Positions 1 to 8,206 of a stretch of 64,000 nucleotides of DNA are shown here, one piece after another. The first letter of the stretch is position 1, and each line of letters starts with the position of its first letter. The stretch comes from Bifidobacterium boum (GTDB lineage: Bacteria; Actinomycetota; Actinomycetes; Actinomycetales; Bifidobacteriaceae), in the NCBI RefSeq assembly GCF_000741535.1, contig NZ_JGYQ01000015.1, positions 211,730-275,729 of the forward strand, in the 5' to 3' direction. Both the position numbers and the translations under genes were made by a program. The notes beneath the pieces were generated by a model that worked only from the letters and a program-made list of their open reading frames with translations, made no database searches and was not told the origin of the DNA.

Positions 1-309
1 TTCCGCTGACATGTAATCCGAATGTGATTCAGGATTCGCATGATGTTCTGCCGAAGAGCGCGGTTCATCACCGTTGTCGGCGATATTGACCCGGATGGTC
101 GCTGTATCCTGCCCGCGTTCGACCAGTGGCAAAGAGCTTGAAACCCTATGACTGGAGCCGGTTGACAGGACTTCGATGGCTTCGACGAGATTCGTCTTCC
201 CCTGGCCGTTCGCCCCTTGGATGATGGTGACCCCCGGGTCAAGGTCGACAACGCAATGATCCCACGACCGGAAATGGTCAAGTGCCAATCGGGTAATGAT
301 GACGCCCAT
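1..309 (-). CDS. recF: RecF, DNA repair/recombination ATPase (N-terminal part, cut by window edge)
   Basis: The first 103 codons are present and the gene runs off the left edge. RecF is an SMC-like ATPase that helps load RecA at single-strand gaps. The start ATG is at 309, and the protein opens MGVIITRLALDHFRSWDH, the usual RecF opening that leads into the P-loop GANGQGKT at about residues 32-39. It lies downstream of dnaN on the same strand, 242 bp away, in the conserved dnaA-dnaN-recF order. From about residue 75 the sequence is rich in Asp, Glu, Ser and His, probably a lineage-specific insertion, but it cannot be followed past the edge. Identification is firm; C-terminal motifs cannot be checked. 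Confidence 0.93.
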   Translation of the reverse strand, partial: MGVIITRLALDHFRSWDHCVVDLDPGVTIIQGANGQGKTNLVEAIEVLSTGSSHRVSSSLPLVERGQDTATIRVNIADNGDEPRSSAEHHANPESHSDYMSAE

Positions 310-551
310 TTGGCACCGTCCTTTCTGTCGTCGTCGCCGGTGGTGTCGTTTGCCCCGGTTGATTGTGGATAACTCGCCAGAATCTGTATATCGTGTCCTC
401 GCGTGATTGTGCTGGACACCAGAGTATACGAAATTCGCGAAGTGAGCAGACCATACGGCGAGTTCGTCCGAGACAATCACGCACAGTGAAGGATTCCGCC
501 ACTCGACGGGTTATCCACACCCGTATGGGCGGCGGAATCCCGGGGATGCGC
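310..551. promoter_or_regulatory. recF-dnaN spacer with two perfect DnaA boxes
   Basis: This 242-bp gap holds two perfect 9-mers of the DnaA-box consensus TTATCCACA: 364-372 on the minus strand and 511-519 on the plus strand. A perfect 9-mer is expected by chance only about once in 130 kb on either strand, so two in 240 bp is significant. They may belong to the extended origin or regulate recF. No terminator or clear promoter was recognised. Confidence 0.7.
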
Positions 552-1676
552 TCAGTTGGTGAACCGCATCGGCACCAGCAGGTACCGGTAATCCATGGAT
601 TCGTCGGAATCGGCTTCCTGCTGACCATTGAATTCGACCGGTTTGATTGCGGTCGTCATCTTCATACGCACGAACGGTTCGGCGATGGCGCTTAATCCTT
701 CAATCAGATAGCCGGGGTTGAAGGCAACGGTGATATCTTCGCCGTCAAAATCCACATCGATGACGTCGCTGGCCTGGTTTTCATCAGCGACACCGGCACT
801 TAATGTCACCGATCCGTCCGAAAACGCCATACGAATCGGCGCGTTGCGTTCCGCCACCAGGGACACTCGCTTGATGGAACTGATAAGTTGCTGCTTATCG
901 ATTACTGCTTGGATCGGATATTCGTCGGCGAACAGTCGATCGATAGCGGGGAATTCACCATCAATCAACTGCGACGTCGAAATACGACCGGCGTTTTCGA
1001 ATGCGATGAGCGAAGGATTGTCCTCGTCGAAATCGATGACGACATTCTGGCTGTCGTTCAACGTTCTGGCGACGTCACGCAAGAGTGATCCGCGCAGCAG
1101 AGTGGAGGTTGACACGTCCGGATTTTCCGGGGACCAGGTGAATGTCGCGCGGGACAGGCGGAAACGGTCGGTTGATGTCATGACGACCTTGTCGCCTTCG
1201 AACTGCATATAGACACCGGTCAGTACCGGACGTGTTTCTTCCCTCGAAACCGCGACGCAAGCCTGGTCTACCGCCTGGTGGAAGGTTTCCCCGTCAACTT
1301 TGCCCAAAATCCGCGGAACAGCCGGCAAATCGGGATATTCACTTTCCGGCATAAGCTGCATCGTGAACTTCGCCTTGCCCGAGGTGATAATCAGCGTCGA
1401 GTTTTCCGTGGCCAAATAGGTTTTTTCCGAAGGCAGCGATTTGGTGATATCAGCGAGAATCTTGCCTTGGACCACACTGCTGCCGGCTTCATCCACACCG
1501 GCTTCGATATGGTCGCGTGCGGAAATTTCAAAATTGAACGTTGACAGTTGCAGCGTTCCGTCAATGGCTTCGAGCTTGATGCCTGCAAGGATCGGGCTTG
1601 CCGGTCGGGCGTCGATGACTCGCGTGGTCCACGCGACCGCATCGGCGAGTGAGGTCGTATTCACTTCGACTTTCAT
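552..1676 (-). CDS. dnaN: DNA polymerase III beta subunit (sliding clamp)
   Basis: The protein has 374 residues, the normal length for the beta clamp, which dimerises into a ring around DNA and tethers polymerase III and other replication and repair proteins. It opens MKVEVNTTSLADAVAWTTRVI and ends YRYLLVPMRFTN, both typical, with three repeated clamp folds of about 120 residues each between. The ATG at 1676 is preceded by GAGGA about five bases upstream, which supports the start. It lies between dnaA and recF on the same strand, and the 506-bp gap to dnaA is the core origin. Confidence 0.98.
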   Translation of the reverse strand: MKVEVNTTSLADAVAWTTRVIDARPASPILAGIKLEAIDGTLQLSTFNFEISARDHIEAGVDEAGSSVVQGKILADITKSLPSEKTYLATENSTLIITSGKAKFTMQLMPESEYPDLPAVPRILGKVDGETFHQAVDQACVAVSREETRPVLTGVYMQFEGDKVVMTSTDRFRLSRATFTWSPENPDVSTSTLLRGSLLRDVARTLNDSQNVVIDFDEDNPSLIAFENAGRISTSQLIDGEFPAIDRLFADEYPIQAVIDKQQLISSIKRVSLVAERNAPIRMAFSDGSVTLSAGVADENQASDVIDVDFDGEDITVAFNPGYLIEGLSAIAEPFVRMKMTTAIKPVEFNGQQEADSDESMDYRYLLVPMRFTN

Positions 1677-2182
1677 GATTCCTCATTTCGCTTGGTGTTC
1701 TGTGGCTATTCTAGCCGGACTCGAACGGCTGGTTGTCGGTTGGTGAATCGGCAGCTTATCACGGTGATGATGAATCGTAAGTGAGAACAACAGTCTTCGT
1801 AATAAGTCCGGTGGATGATGTGGATAAGTGGAATCAGGCCAATCGCGAGAAGACCTCAACTGCCGTCCACCAATGTGGATAACCTCAGGATAGCCGGTGC
1901 ATAACTAGGTGAGTTATCCACAGCGTAAGCGGCGCCGAAAAGTTATCCACAAACAAGCGGGATTCATCCACGAGTTATCCACCATTTTTCTGGGCTTGCC
2001 CACGGGTTATCCGCAGCCCTTGCCCACAATTGTGCACAAACCTGTGGATAACTTTTTTCTGATTTTTCCACCGCCCGGTGTGTCGTTATCCACCGAGGTG
2101 GACGAGTCGGATATGCCGAAAAACCGTCTCTGGGCGGCGTTCTGCCAGCCGGATAGCCGGTATCTACGGGGAAGTTCGGCGT
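1677..2182. other. oriC: oriC core: dnaA-dnaN intergenic region with clustered DnaA boxes
   Basis: Perfect TTATCCACA 9-mers lie at 1819-1827 (-), 1874-1882 (-), 1914-1922 (+), 1943-1951 (+) and 2043-2051 (-). One-mismatch copies lie at 1975-1983, 2007-2015 and 2086-2094. A T-rich stretch at about 2051-2070, next to the box at 2043, is a candidate unwinding element. The two strands of boxes face each other, as is common in actinobacterial origins. No convincing ORF fills the region. The call as origin rests on box density and position between dnaA and dnaN. Confidence 0.92.
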
Positions 2183-3952
2183 TTATTCAGCCGAGGAATG
2201 ATGCTTAAGCCTGACGGTGAGCTCCATCACGTAGTTGTATGTTTCCTGCTTCTCTTTCATCTCGTCACTGATGCGGGTATACGCATGCATGACGGTGGTG
2301 TGGTCCCGTCCGCCAAAGACCTCACCGATATCGACCAGACTCATACTGGTCATTTCACGGGCCAGATACATCGCGATTTGCCGGGCAAGCGCTACGTTTT
2401 TTGTTCGCGCACGCCCCACCAGATCATCAAAGGTCAGATGGAAATACTTCGCCACCTGGGTGATAATCTCGGTCGGCTTGATCTCGACATCAGTCGAGAA
2501 GAAATCCTGCAAGGTCTGCTCGGCCAACGCGCGGGTCACCGGCTGATTGTTGAGCGACGCGACCGCGGAAACACGTGTCAACGCACCCTCAAGCTCACGG
2601 ATATTCTCCGTGAACCGTTCGGCGATCAAATCAAGCACGTCGTTGGGGATCTTCATATGGTTCATCGTGGCGATCATGCGCAGGATGGCGATACGGGTCT
2701 CCAGATCCGGCGGCTTGACATCGACGGTCAATCCGGATTCAAAGCGGGAAATCAGGCGCGCCTCGAAGCCCTTGAGGTTCTTCGGCGCGACATCCGAAGC
2801 GATGACAATACGCTTATTCGCCTGATACAAGGTGTTGAAGGTGTGGAAGAAGCTGTCGAGCGTCGCTTCCTTGCCTCCAAGGAACTGGATATCGTCGATG
2901 AGCAGGACGTCAACCTCACGGTACCGCCGGTTGAACGCGGCGATCTGGCCTTGCGACTGGTTCGGGTTCTGCAACGCCTCGATGAACTCGTTCGTGAACT
3001 CCTCGCTGGTGACATAGCGCACCTTGAGTGAGGGATCCTTGATCAGCGCATAATTACCGATGGCGTTCAACAAATGGGTTTTACCCAGTCCAGAACCGCC
3101 ATAAATACACAACGGGTTGAAATCACGCCCCGACCCCTCGGCGACCGCCATGGCGACCGTTCGCGCGAACCGATTGGAATCACCCGGCACGAAGGTTTCG
3201 AACGTGGCGTTCTTGTTGAGATGGGTTTCCGGATCAAGCGCCGGCCGATGCTGGTCGATGTCGAAATTCTCGTTCGGCTGCGGCCGGTCATAGGCGTTCT
3301 GGCTGGCCACCGGTTGCGCGGCGGTCGCGGACTGGTGATCGCCATACCCGGCAACGGTTTGGGTATACCGGTCGGCATGCTGTCCGGTCATCGGTTGAGA
3401 CGGCGCATACCCGGTGGGGTACATGGATGGCACAACCGGCGTCTGGGGATGCGGCATCACCGGCGATACCGACGGGGAATCAGGCGTATCGAACTGGGCG
3501 AACTGCGGCTGGGATGCTTGTTGTGCCCGCCAAGCGACCGGCTGCTGGGGCATCGCCTGCTCGGCGGCAGGGGAGAGGGGGTGCTGGCGCTCGCCATAAG
3601 TGGTGGCGCTGTCCGACGCGTATGGGTCCGGCTCCGCCGCTATGGCGGGATCCGGCTCGGGCGCCTGTGGCTCCGGATGAGGCTCGATTTTGAATGCCGG
3701 GAACATGTCGGTTCCGGTGCTCAGCTTCAATGCTTTGAGCAACGGTTGATTCAGATCGGTTTGCAACGCTTTCTGCGTCGCGGCGTTCGCCACGGTCAGC
3801 ACGATGGTCGTGCCGAATACGGCTTCGGGAATAACGCCTTCGAACCATCCTTTATCCCGTGCGGTCAAGGATTTGTCGTGTTTGAGTACGGCAAGGGTAT
3901 CCGACCAGATACGTACGGCCTGGGTCGCCGGATCTTGCGCACCATTCGCCAT
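2183..3952 (-). CDS. dnaA: Chromosomal replication initiator DnaA
   Basis: DnaA binds the boxes on either side of its gene and opens the origin. From the start chosen here it has 589 residues. Domain I is about 1-90, then comes an unusually long Pro/Gln/Ala-rich domain II linker of about 160 residues. The AAA+ core has Walker A GGSGLGKT near 284 and Walker [12 protein letters not shown] near 349. Domain IV carries the box-reading signature [14 protein letters not shown] near 547. An in-frame ATG seven codons upstream (3973) would give 596 residues. However, GAGAAAGGA, placed nine bases before the ATG at 3952, is a good ribosome site and is itself the coding sequence of those extra codons, so 3952 is preferred. 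Confidence 0.97.
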   Translation of the reverse strand: MANGAQDPATQAVRIWSDTLAVLKHDKSLTARDKGWFEGVIPEAVFGTTIVLTVANAATQKALQTDLNQPLLKALKLSTGTDMFPAFKIEPHPEPQAPEPDPAIAAEPDPYASDSATTYGERQHPLSPAAEQAMPQQPVAWRAQQASQPQFAQFDTPDSPSVSPVMPHPQTPVVPSMYPTGYAPSQPMTGQHADRYTQTVAGYGDHQSATAAQPVASQNAYDRPQPNENFDIDQHRPALDPETHLNKNATFETFVPGDSNRFARTVAMAVAEGSGRDFNPLCIYGGSGLGKTHLLNAIGNYALIKDPSLKVRYVTSEEFTNEFIEALQNPNQSQGQIAAFNRRYREVDVLLIDDIQFLGGKEATLDSFFHTFNTLYQANKRIVIASDVAPKNLKGFEARLISRFESGLTVDVKPPDLETRIAILRMIATMNHMKIPNDVLDLIAERFTENIRELEGALTRVSAVASLNNQPVTRALAEQTLQDFFSTDVEIKPTEIITQVAKYFHLTFDDLVGRARTKNVALARQIAMYLAREMTSMSLVDIGEVFGGRDHTTVMHAYTRISDEMKEKQETYNYVMELTVRLKHHSSAE

Positions 3953-4308
3953 GCGGCCCTGTCCTTTCTCCATATCATGTCGGCTCCGCGTGTTGCGGAG
4001 AAGTATCGTAGCTATGTTTACACCGATGTCGCGAAGTTATCCACAGCCTTGCGTGTTGAAACGGCTGAATTGTGAATAACATCGATGTAATTTGTGGATA
4101 ACTTTCCGCATGGTTTCGTTGGTATTGCAACGTTTTCACCGTGTAAGCCGTCTTGGAGGGGTTGTGGAAAACTTTACCGAATTATCCACATTCCAGGGCA
4201 GGATGCGGTGTCGTGTTGACGAATGGCCATGGGTGAGAGTAGGTTAGTAGAGCTTGACTCATGAGGAGCCATGCTGTTGCATGGCTGAAAAAACCGGGAG
4301 CATACATT
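3953..4308. promoter_or_regulatory. dnaA-rpmH divergent spacer with DnaA boxes and promoters
   Basis: Three perfect DnaA boxes occur at 4037-4045 (+), 4093-4101 (-) and 4182-4190 (+), with near matches at 4071-4079 and 4163-4171. The placement fits autoregulation of dnaA and/or an extension of oriC upstream of the gene. For rpmH, TTGACG at 4216-4221 with TAGGTT at 4240-4245 (18-bp spacing) is a weak promoter candidate. GGGAG at 4296-4300 is the rpmH ribosome site. Confidence 0.75.
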
Positions 4309-4443
4309 ATGAAGAGGACATTCCAGCCGAATAACCGCCGTCGTCACATGAAGCACGGATTCCGCGTGCGCATGCGCACCCGTTCGGGCCGCGCCGTCAT
4401 CAACCGTCGTCGCGCCAAGGGCCGTAAGACCCTGTCTGCCTGA
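4309..4443 (+). CDS. rpmH: 50S ribosomal protein L34
   Basis: The product is the 44-residue, Arg/Lys-rich L34, opening [18 protein letters not shown] and ending GRKTLSA, which matches the family along its whole length. The open frame extends upstream to an ATG at 4261, but the family start at 4309 has GGGAG eight bases before it. It is the first gene of the plus-strand rpmH-rnpA-yidD-yidC-jag cluster and diverges from dnaA, as in most bacteria. Confidence 0.98.
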   Translation: MKRTFQPNNRRRHMKHGFRVRMRTRSGRAVINRRRAKGRKTLSA

Positions 4444-4458
4444 ACCGGCGACTCCAGA

Positions 4459-4875
4459 GTGGAGCGGCTGAAAAGTCACCGTGACTTTGTCACAGTGCTG
4501 AAACGTCGCAACAAAGTCAGCGACCATGACATCGTCGTGCACTATTTGGTGCGCGACGATTCACATTCATGCCCGAAAACGTCGCAATCCGACGGCATTC
4601 CGGCCACGCAGGCCGATCAGCGGCCGCCATCGGATCCGTCCGGGCGACGTGTGGGCTTAGCCGTATCCAAAGCGGTCGGCCATGCCGTCACCCGTAATGC
4701 CGTCAAACGGCGATTCAGGGTGCTTGCGCGCCAATATGAGCAGTTGCTGCCCGAACATTGCGACATAGTGATGCGGGCGAAGCCGTCGGCCGCTCACGCT
4801 GCATACGCTTCGCTGGATCGTCAGGTCGAACGGCTATTCGCCGCGGTCGGAACGCGAGCCGCACAAGGCAGGTGA
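4459..4875 (+). CDS. rnpA: Ribonuclease P protein component
   Basis: This is the protein cofactor of RNase P, which trims tRNA 5' leaders together with the RNA subunit (not encoded in this window). The 138-residue product starts at GTG 4459, 15 bp after rpmH. The family hallmark [14 protein letters not shown] lies at about residues 78-91, preceded by the conserved [15 protein letters not shown] loop of about 30 residues rich in Ser, Pro, Asp and Gln (about 34-62) interrupts the early part of the fold and makes it longer than the usual 110-120 residues, as in other actinobacteria. Confidence 0.95.
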   Translation: MERLKSHRDFVTVLKRRNKVSDHDIVVHYLVRDDSHSCPKTSQSDGIPATQADQRPPSDPSGRRVGLAVSKAVGHAVTRNAVKRRFRVLARQYEQLLPEHCDIVMRAKPSAAHAAYASLDRQVERLFAAVGTRAAQGR

Positions 4876-4882
4876 ATCGACG

Positions 4883-5197
4883 GTGGCATCACAGGCGGCG
4901 AAGGCTGCAAGCCGGGCAATCCACTGGTATCAGCGGGAGATTTCCGCCAAGAATCCCGCGTGCTGCCGCTATTATCCGACATGCTCAAACTATGCGTTGC
5001 AGGCCATCGAACGCTTCGGCTTGGTCCGCGGTGGGCTGTTGGCGCTGATGCGTCTGTTGCGGTGCCGCCCGTGGAGCCGTGGCGGAATCGATGATGTTCC
5101 GCAGCGTTTTTCCCTGTTCTATCGTTTTCGGTGGTCGAAGGCCCATGAGGAGCCTCGATATGCACCACTGGCCTCGCAAACAAAGGAGATGGCCTGA
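4883..5197 (+). CDS. yidD: Membrane protein insertion efficiency factor YidD
   Basis: YidD is a small membrane-associated protein that aids YidC-dependent insertion. The 104-residue product has the diagnostic [19 protein letters not shown], with the Cys-rich YPTCS core, after the amphipathic segment IHWYQREIS. It starts at GTG 4883, seven bases after rnpA, and ends three bases before yidC, so translational coupling is likely. The C-terminal tail after the GID motif is slightly long. Confidence 0.95.
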   Translation: MASQAAKAASRAIHWYQREISAKNPACCRYYPTCSNYALQAIERFGLVRGGLLALMRLLRCRPWSRGGIDDVPQRFSLFYRFRWSKAHEEPRYAPLASQTKEMA

Positions 5198-5200
5198 TCG

Positions 5201-6208
5201 ATGAATACCAATACCGACCAATTCTTGCTTGACAGTGGCTTTTGGGGCTGGTTGTACAAGCTGCTGACCCCGGTCGAATGGCTGATGACGCAGATCATGG
5301 CCATCTTCCACAAGTTCCTGACCATGCTGGGAATGCCCGCCGTGGGCACCTCTTGGGTGCTGTCCATCATCTTCCTGGTGATCGTGGTGCACGCGTGCAT
5401 CATGCCGATCTTCGTCAAGCAGATGCGTTCGATGCGTAAAATGCAAGCGCTCCAGCCGCAAATGCAGCGTATCCAGAACAAGTACAAGGGCAAGAACGAT
5501 CAGGCGAGTAAGGATGCCATGAGCCGTGAGCTCATGAAACTCTACCAGGACAATGATGCGAATCCTGCCGGCTCCTGCCTGCCGATGCTCATCCAGGGCC
5601 CGGTGTTCATGTGCATGTTCTACGTGCTTTCTGCGATTGAATACATCGCCAAAGGCAAGCGTGCTCCGCTTGGTGCTTTCGACAAGGCGACCGCACAGCA
5701 ATTCTCTGACAGTTCGCAGTTTGGCGTGAATATCACCACGCGCTTCCTGCACGCGGATATGCATGCCAAGATCGTCATCGGCGTCTTCATCGCGCTCATG
5801 TGCTTCTTCATGTGGCTCATGCAGTTCTACAATATGCGCCGCAATCTGCCACGCGCTTCGATGCAGGGACAGCAGTACCGCATGCAGCAGGCGATGACCT
5901 GGATGTTCCCGATCATGTACATCTTCTCCGGTTTGAACTTCCCGTTCGCCGTGCTGATCTACTGGCTGACCAACAATGTGTGCAACTTCCTGCGTTCGCT
6001 GTGGCAGGTGTACACCTTCCCGACGCCCGGTTCCCCGGCGGCGGAGGACAAGGAAGTGCGCGACCATAAGCGTGAGAACGCCCGCCGCAAGCGTGCCGGT
6101 GAGCCCTCGCTTGAGGAAGAGCAGCTTGAGAAAGCCAAGGCTGAGGCGGCCCGTCGTGAGGTGGAAGGATACCAGCGTCAGCAGCCGAAGCGTAAAAAGA
6201 AGAAGTGA
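5201..6208 (+). CDS. yidC: Membrane protein insertase YidC/Oxa1
   Basis: YidC inserts and folds inner-membrane proteins, alone or with SecYEG. The 335-residue product lacks the large periplasmic domain of Proteobacteria, as expected in Gram-positives. Hydrophobic segments include VLSIIFLVIVVHACIMPI near 50-68, PVFMCMFYVL near 135-145, IVIGVFIALMCFFMW near 190-205 and a final pair near 235-265. The positively charged cytosolic loop RSMRKMQALQPQMQRIQ is conserved. The tail is strongly basic (ending KRKKKK), typical of ribosome-contacting YidC. AAAGGAG at 5182-5188 precedes the ATG. Confidence 0.96.
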   Translation: MNTNTDQFLLDSGFWGWLYKLLTPVEWLMTQIMAIFHKFLTMLGMPAVGTSWVLSIIFLVIVVHACIMPIFVKQMRSMRKMQALQPQMQRIQNKYKGKNDQASKDAMSRELMKLYQDNDANPAGSCLPMLIQGPVFMCMFYVLSAIEYIAKGKRAPLGAFDKATAQQFSDSSQFGVNITTRFLHADMHAKIVIGVFIALMCFFMWLMQFYNMRRNLPRASMQGQQYRMQQAMTWMFPIMYIFSGLNFPFAVLIYWLTNNVCNFLRSLWQVYTFPTPGSPAAEDKEVRDHKRENARRKRAGEPSLEEEQLEKAKAEAARREVEGYQRQQPKRKKKK

Positions 6209-6291
6209 CCGGATCGGTGTGGGCGTGCGGGTAGGCTGCGCGCCCACACATCGATTAGACTTGACCTCATACAGCCAACAAGGAGTACTAC

Positions 6292-6849
6292 ATGGCACAG
6301 GATGACGAAAAGACGATCGACCAGCTCAATGATGAAGCTGATATCGCCGCCGACTATCTTGAGGGTCTGCTGGATATCGCCGATTACGACGGTGATATCG
6401 AGATGGGCATTCGCAACAACCGTCCCGTCGTACAGATCGTGGCCGACGATGACAGCGATATCAAGCATCTGGTCGGCAAGAACGGCGAGGTGGTCGACGC
6501 GCTGCAGCAGCTGTCCCGACTCGCCGTACAGCAGAAGACAGGGGAGCGCTCGCACCTCATCGTTGATGTTGACGGGTATCTCAAGCATAAGCGTCAGCAT
6601 TTGCGCGATATCGCTTTGGATGCCATCGACGAGGTGCGGGAGACCGGCGAGCCGGTTGACCTGCAGCCGATGAATTCCTTTGAGCGTAAAGTCGTACATG
6701 ATCTTGTTCGTGAAGAAGGATTGAAGTCGCGTTCTCACGGTGAAGAACCGAACCGTCATGTCACGGTTTATCTTAAGGCCAATGCTGACGATGAAGCGGA
6801 ATCAATCGATCAGGATGATTATGACGATGCCGATCAGGTTGAAGCCTGA
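6292..6849 (+). CDS. jag: KH/R3H RNA-binding protein Jag (KhpB)
   Basis: This is a cytosolic RNA-binding protein encoded beside yidC in most Gram-positives; homologues influence cell division and elongation. The 185-residue product has an acidic N-terminus, a KH-like domain with GKNGEVVDALQQL near 64-76, and an R3H domain near 120-165 built around SFERKVVHDLVREEG. AAGGAG sits just upstream of the ATG. The extended N-terminal Jag domain of Bacilli is absent, as usual in actinobacteria. The tail is acidic. Confidence 0.93.
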   Translation: MAQDDEKTIDQLNDEADIAADYLEGLLDIADYDGDIEMGIRNNRPVVQIVADDDSDIKHLVGKNGEVVDALQQLSRLAVQQKTGERSHLIVDVDGYLKHKRQHLRDIALDAIDEVRETGEPVDLQPMNSFERKVVHDLVREEGLKSRSHGEEPNRHVTVYLKANADDEAESIDQDDYDDADQVEA

Positions 6850-7062
6850 TTCCAACCGGAACGACTGAAACGGCATGCCTTGGGCTTGTTGTTAACGGGC
6901 CGTCTGCGCTGCGTATACATGGCGTGGGCGGCCTTTGTCGTGTGTGGACATCGATCGGAATGACAAGGGTTACTGGATACAGACTGCATGAATCATGAGT
7001 GCTCTCCTCGTGGTCTTCCACCGCGAAGAGTACATTGATACCGTTACCGAAGGATGATGACG

Positions 7063-7773
7063 ATGACAGATACCGACATTGATACCGCCGCTGAAGTCCG
7101 CGAGGATCCGTATGACGAGCTTGACGGCTCACCCATTCCTGAACAGGTGCTGGGTGCGGCGTTCCCGGCCTTGAACGTGTTTCACGGCAAACTCATGGCT
7201 GAAGGGGAGCCGCGTGGCCTGATCGGCCCGAGGGATATTCACATCATTTGGGAGCGACATATTCTGAACTCTGCGGCGATTGTCCCGTTTCTGCGCAAAG
7301 CTGTCGCCCACGATGCGGTGAAATCCATTGCCGATGTCGGCAGTGGCGGCGGTTTCCCGGGATTGGTGGCTGCCGCATGTCTGCCAGAGTGTTCGTTCAC
7401 GTTGATCGAGCCGATGGAACGGCGAGTCGCATGGCTTGAGGAGTGCGTGGATGACATGGGGTTGAAGAATGTCACCATTATCCGCGCACGATCCGAGGAA
7501 GTGATTGACCGGGTGCGTAAGCATACGCTCAAGCCTTTTGTCGCCGTCACCTGCCGGGCGGTCGCCCCGATGACTAAGCTTTCCGGATGGACGCTGCCGT
7601 TGCTGAAACCGCATGGTCAGCTCATCGCGTTGAAAGGCCGTTCTGCTGAGGCTGAAATCAAGAAGGCCGATACGCAAATCCGCCGCTTCCATGGCATCCA
7701 TCCTCGTGTCTGTCTTGCGCCGGTGGGGGAGGGGCTTGAACCCACCCACGTAGTGCTGGTCGATAAACAATAG
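7063..7773 (+). CDS. rsmG: 16S rRNA (guanine527-N7)-methyltransferase RsmG
   Basis: RsmG uses S-adenosylmethionine to methylate N7 of G527 in 16S rRNA. Conserved segments are [12 protein letters not shown], the SAM-binding [24 protein letters not shown] and the [11 protein letters not shown] region, all in family order. ATG codons at 7054, 7057 and 7063 are in frame. GAAGGA at 7049-7054 is eight bases before 7063, which favours that start (236 residues). The gene ends just before the parS region of the partition locus. Confidence 0.96.
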   Translation: MTDTDIDTAAEVREDPYDELDGSPIPEQVLGAAFPALNVFHGKLMAEGEPRGLIGPRDIHIIWERHILNSAAIVPFLRKAVAHDAVKSIADVGSGGGFPGLVAAACLPECSFTLIEPMERRVAWLEECVDDMGLKNVTIIRARSEEVIDRVRKHTLKPFVAVTCRAVAPMTKLSGWTLPLLKPHGQLIALKGRSAEAEIKKADTQIRRFHGIHPRVCLAPVGEGLEPTHVVLVDKQ

Positions 7774-7786
7774 CGGCTGCGATGAA

Positions 7787-7818
7787 CCGGCGGGCGTTTC
7801 ACGTGAAACGCCCGCCGG
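7787..7818. promoter_or_regulatory. parS: parS centromere site in a perfect 32-bp palindrome
   Basis: The core GTTTCACGTGAAAC at 7796-7809 is the canonical ParB-binding palindrome. The symmetry extends nine bases to each side through G/C-rich arms, so the 32-bp element reads identically on both strands. It starts 13 bp after the rsmG stop. The transcript would form a strong stem, so it may also terminate rsmG transcription. Confidence 0.9.
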
Positions 7819-7822
7819 TGGT

Positions 7823-7836
7823 GTTTCATGTGAACC
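7823..7836. promoter_or_regulatory. parS: Degenerate parS-like site
   Basis: GTTTCATGTGAACC differs from the parS core at two or three positions. It lies five bases after the perfect site. It may be a weak or decayed ParB site. Confidence 0.45.
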
Positions 7837-7852
7837 ATCGATGGTGAGGCGT

Positions 7853-7866
7853 GTTCCACGTGAAAC
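7853..7866. promoter_or_regulatory. parS: parS site with one core variant
   Basis: GTTCCACGTGAAAC carries one change in the core, at a position that is tolerant (N) in the usual TGTTNCACGTGAAACA consensus. It is likely to be functional. Confidence 0.75.
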
Positions 7867-7896
7867 GATTCTGCTGATTCTGGCTGCGGCGTGGTG

Positions 7897-7912
7897 TGTT
7901 TCACATGAAACA
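7897..7912. promoter_or_regulatory. parS: parS-like site with CATG centre
   Basis: TGTTTCACATGAAACA matches the 16-bp consensus except for one central base (CATG instead of CGTG). The same variant centre occurs inside parB at 9394-9407. Confidence 0.6.
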
Positions 7913-8206
7913 CGGTGGGTCGGTGTCTTGTTGGTTATGATGCACTCGAAAACAGGGTAGAATCAATGTGTGCGTCAAACGAGGTTATCCACAATCTACA
8001 GGGTGTGTAACAGTTATGCACAGGCAGGGTGTTTACCTCATGGACATAGAAAAAGGGCGGAACATAAGGCATGCGATGAGTTGTGACCTGAGTTATCCAC
8101 ACACTTAGTCCACGTTGTCCACATGTATCCACATTTGCGTGGATGTGACGGAGGGCATGTCCAGTACCGTAGCGAAACTGGAACAATCGCGTATCAAGGA
8201 GGAGCT

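Larger units (their letters stand above)
7774..8206. promoter_or_regulatory. rsmG-parA intergenic region: parS cluster followed by DnaA boxes
   Basis: The first half (7787-7912) contains one perfect and three variant parS palindromes, listed separately. The second half contains two perfect DnaA boxes at 7985-7993 and 8093-8101 (both +) and one-mismatch copies at 8115-8123 and 8125-8133. TTATGA at 7935-7940 with TAGAAT at 7958-7963 (17-bp spacing) is a low-confidence parAB promoter. AAGGAGGA at 8196-8203 is the ribosome site for the GTG start of parA. No gene is seen here. Confidence 0.8.

Noticed and set aside
2078..3031. 317-residue plus-strand frame opposite dnaA
   Set aside because: It lies over the AAA+ and DNA-binding parts of DnaA and has no recognisable domain.
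4985..6298. 437-residue open frame opposite yidD-yidC
   Set aside because: It is antisense to conserved genes, His/Arg-rich with no motif, and typical of a shadow frame.
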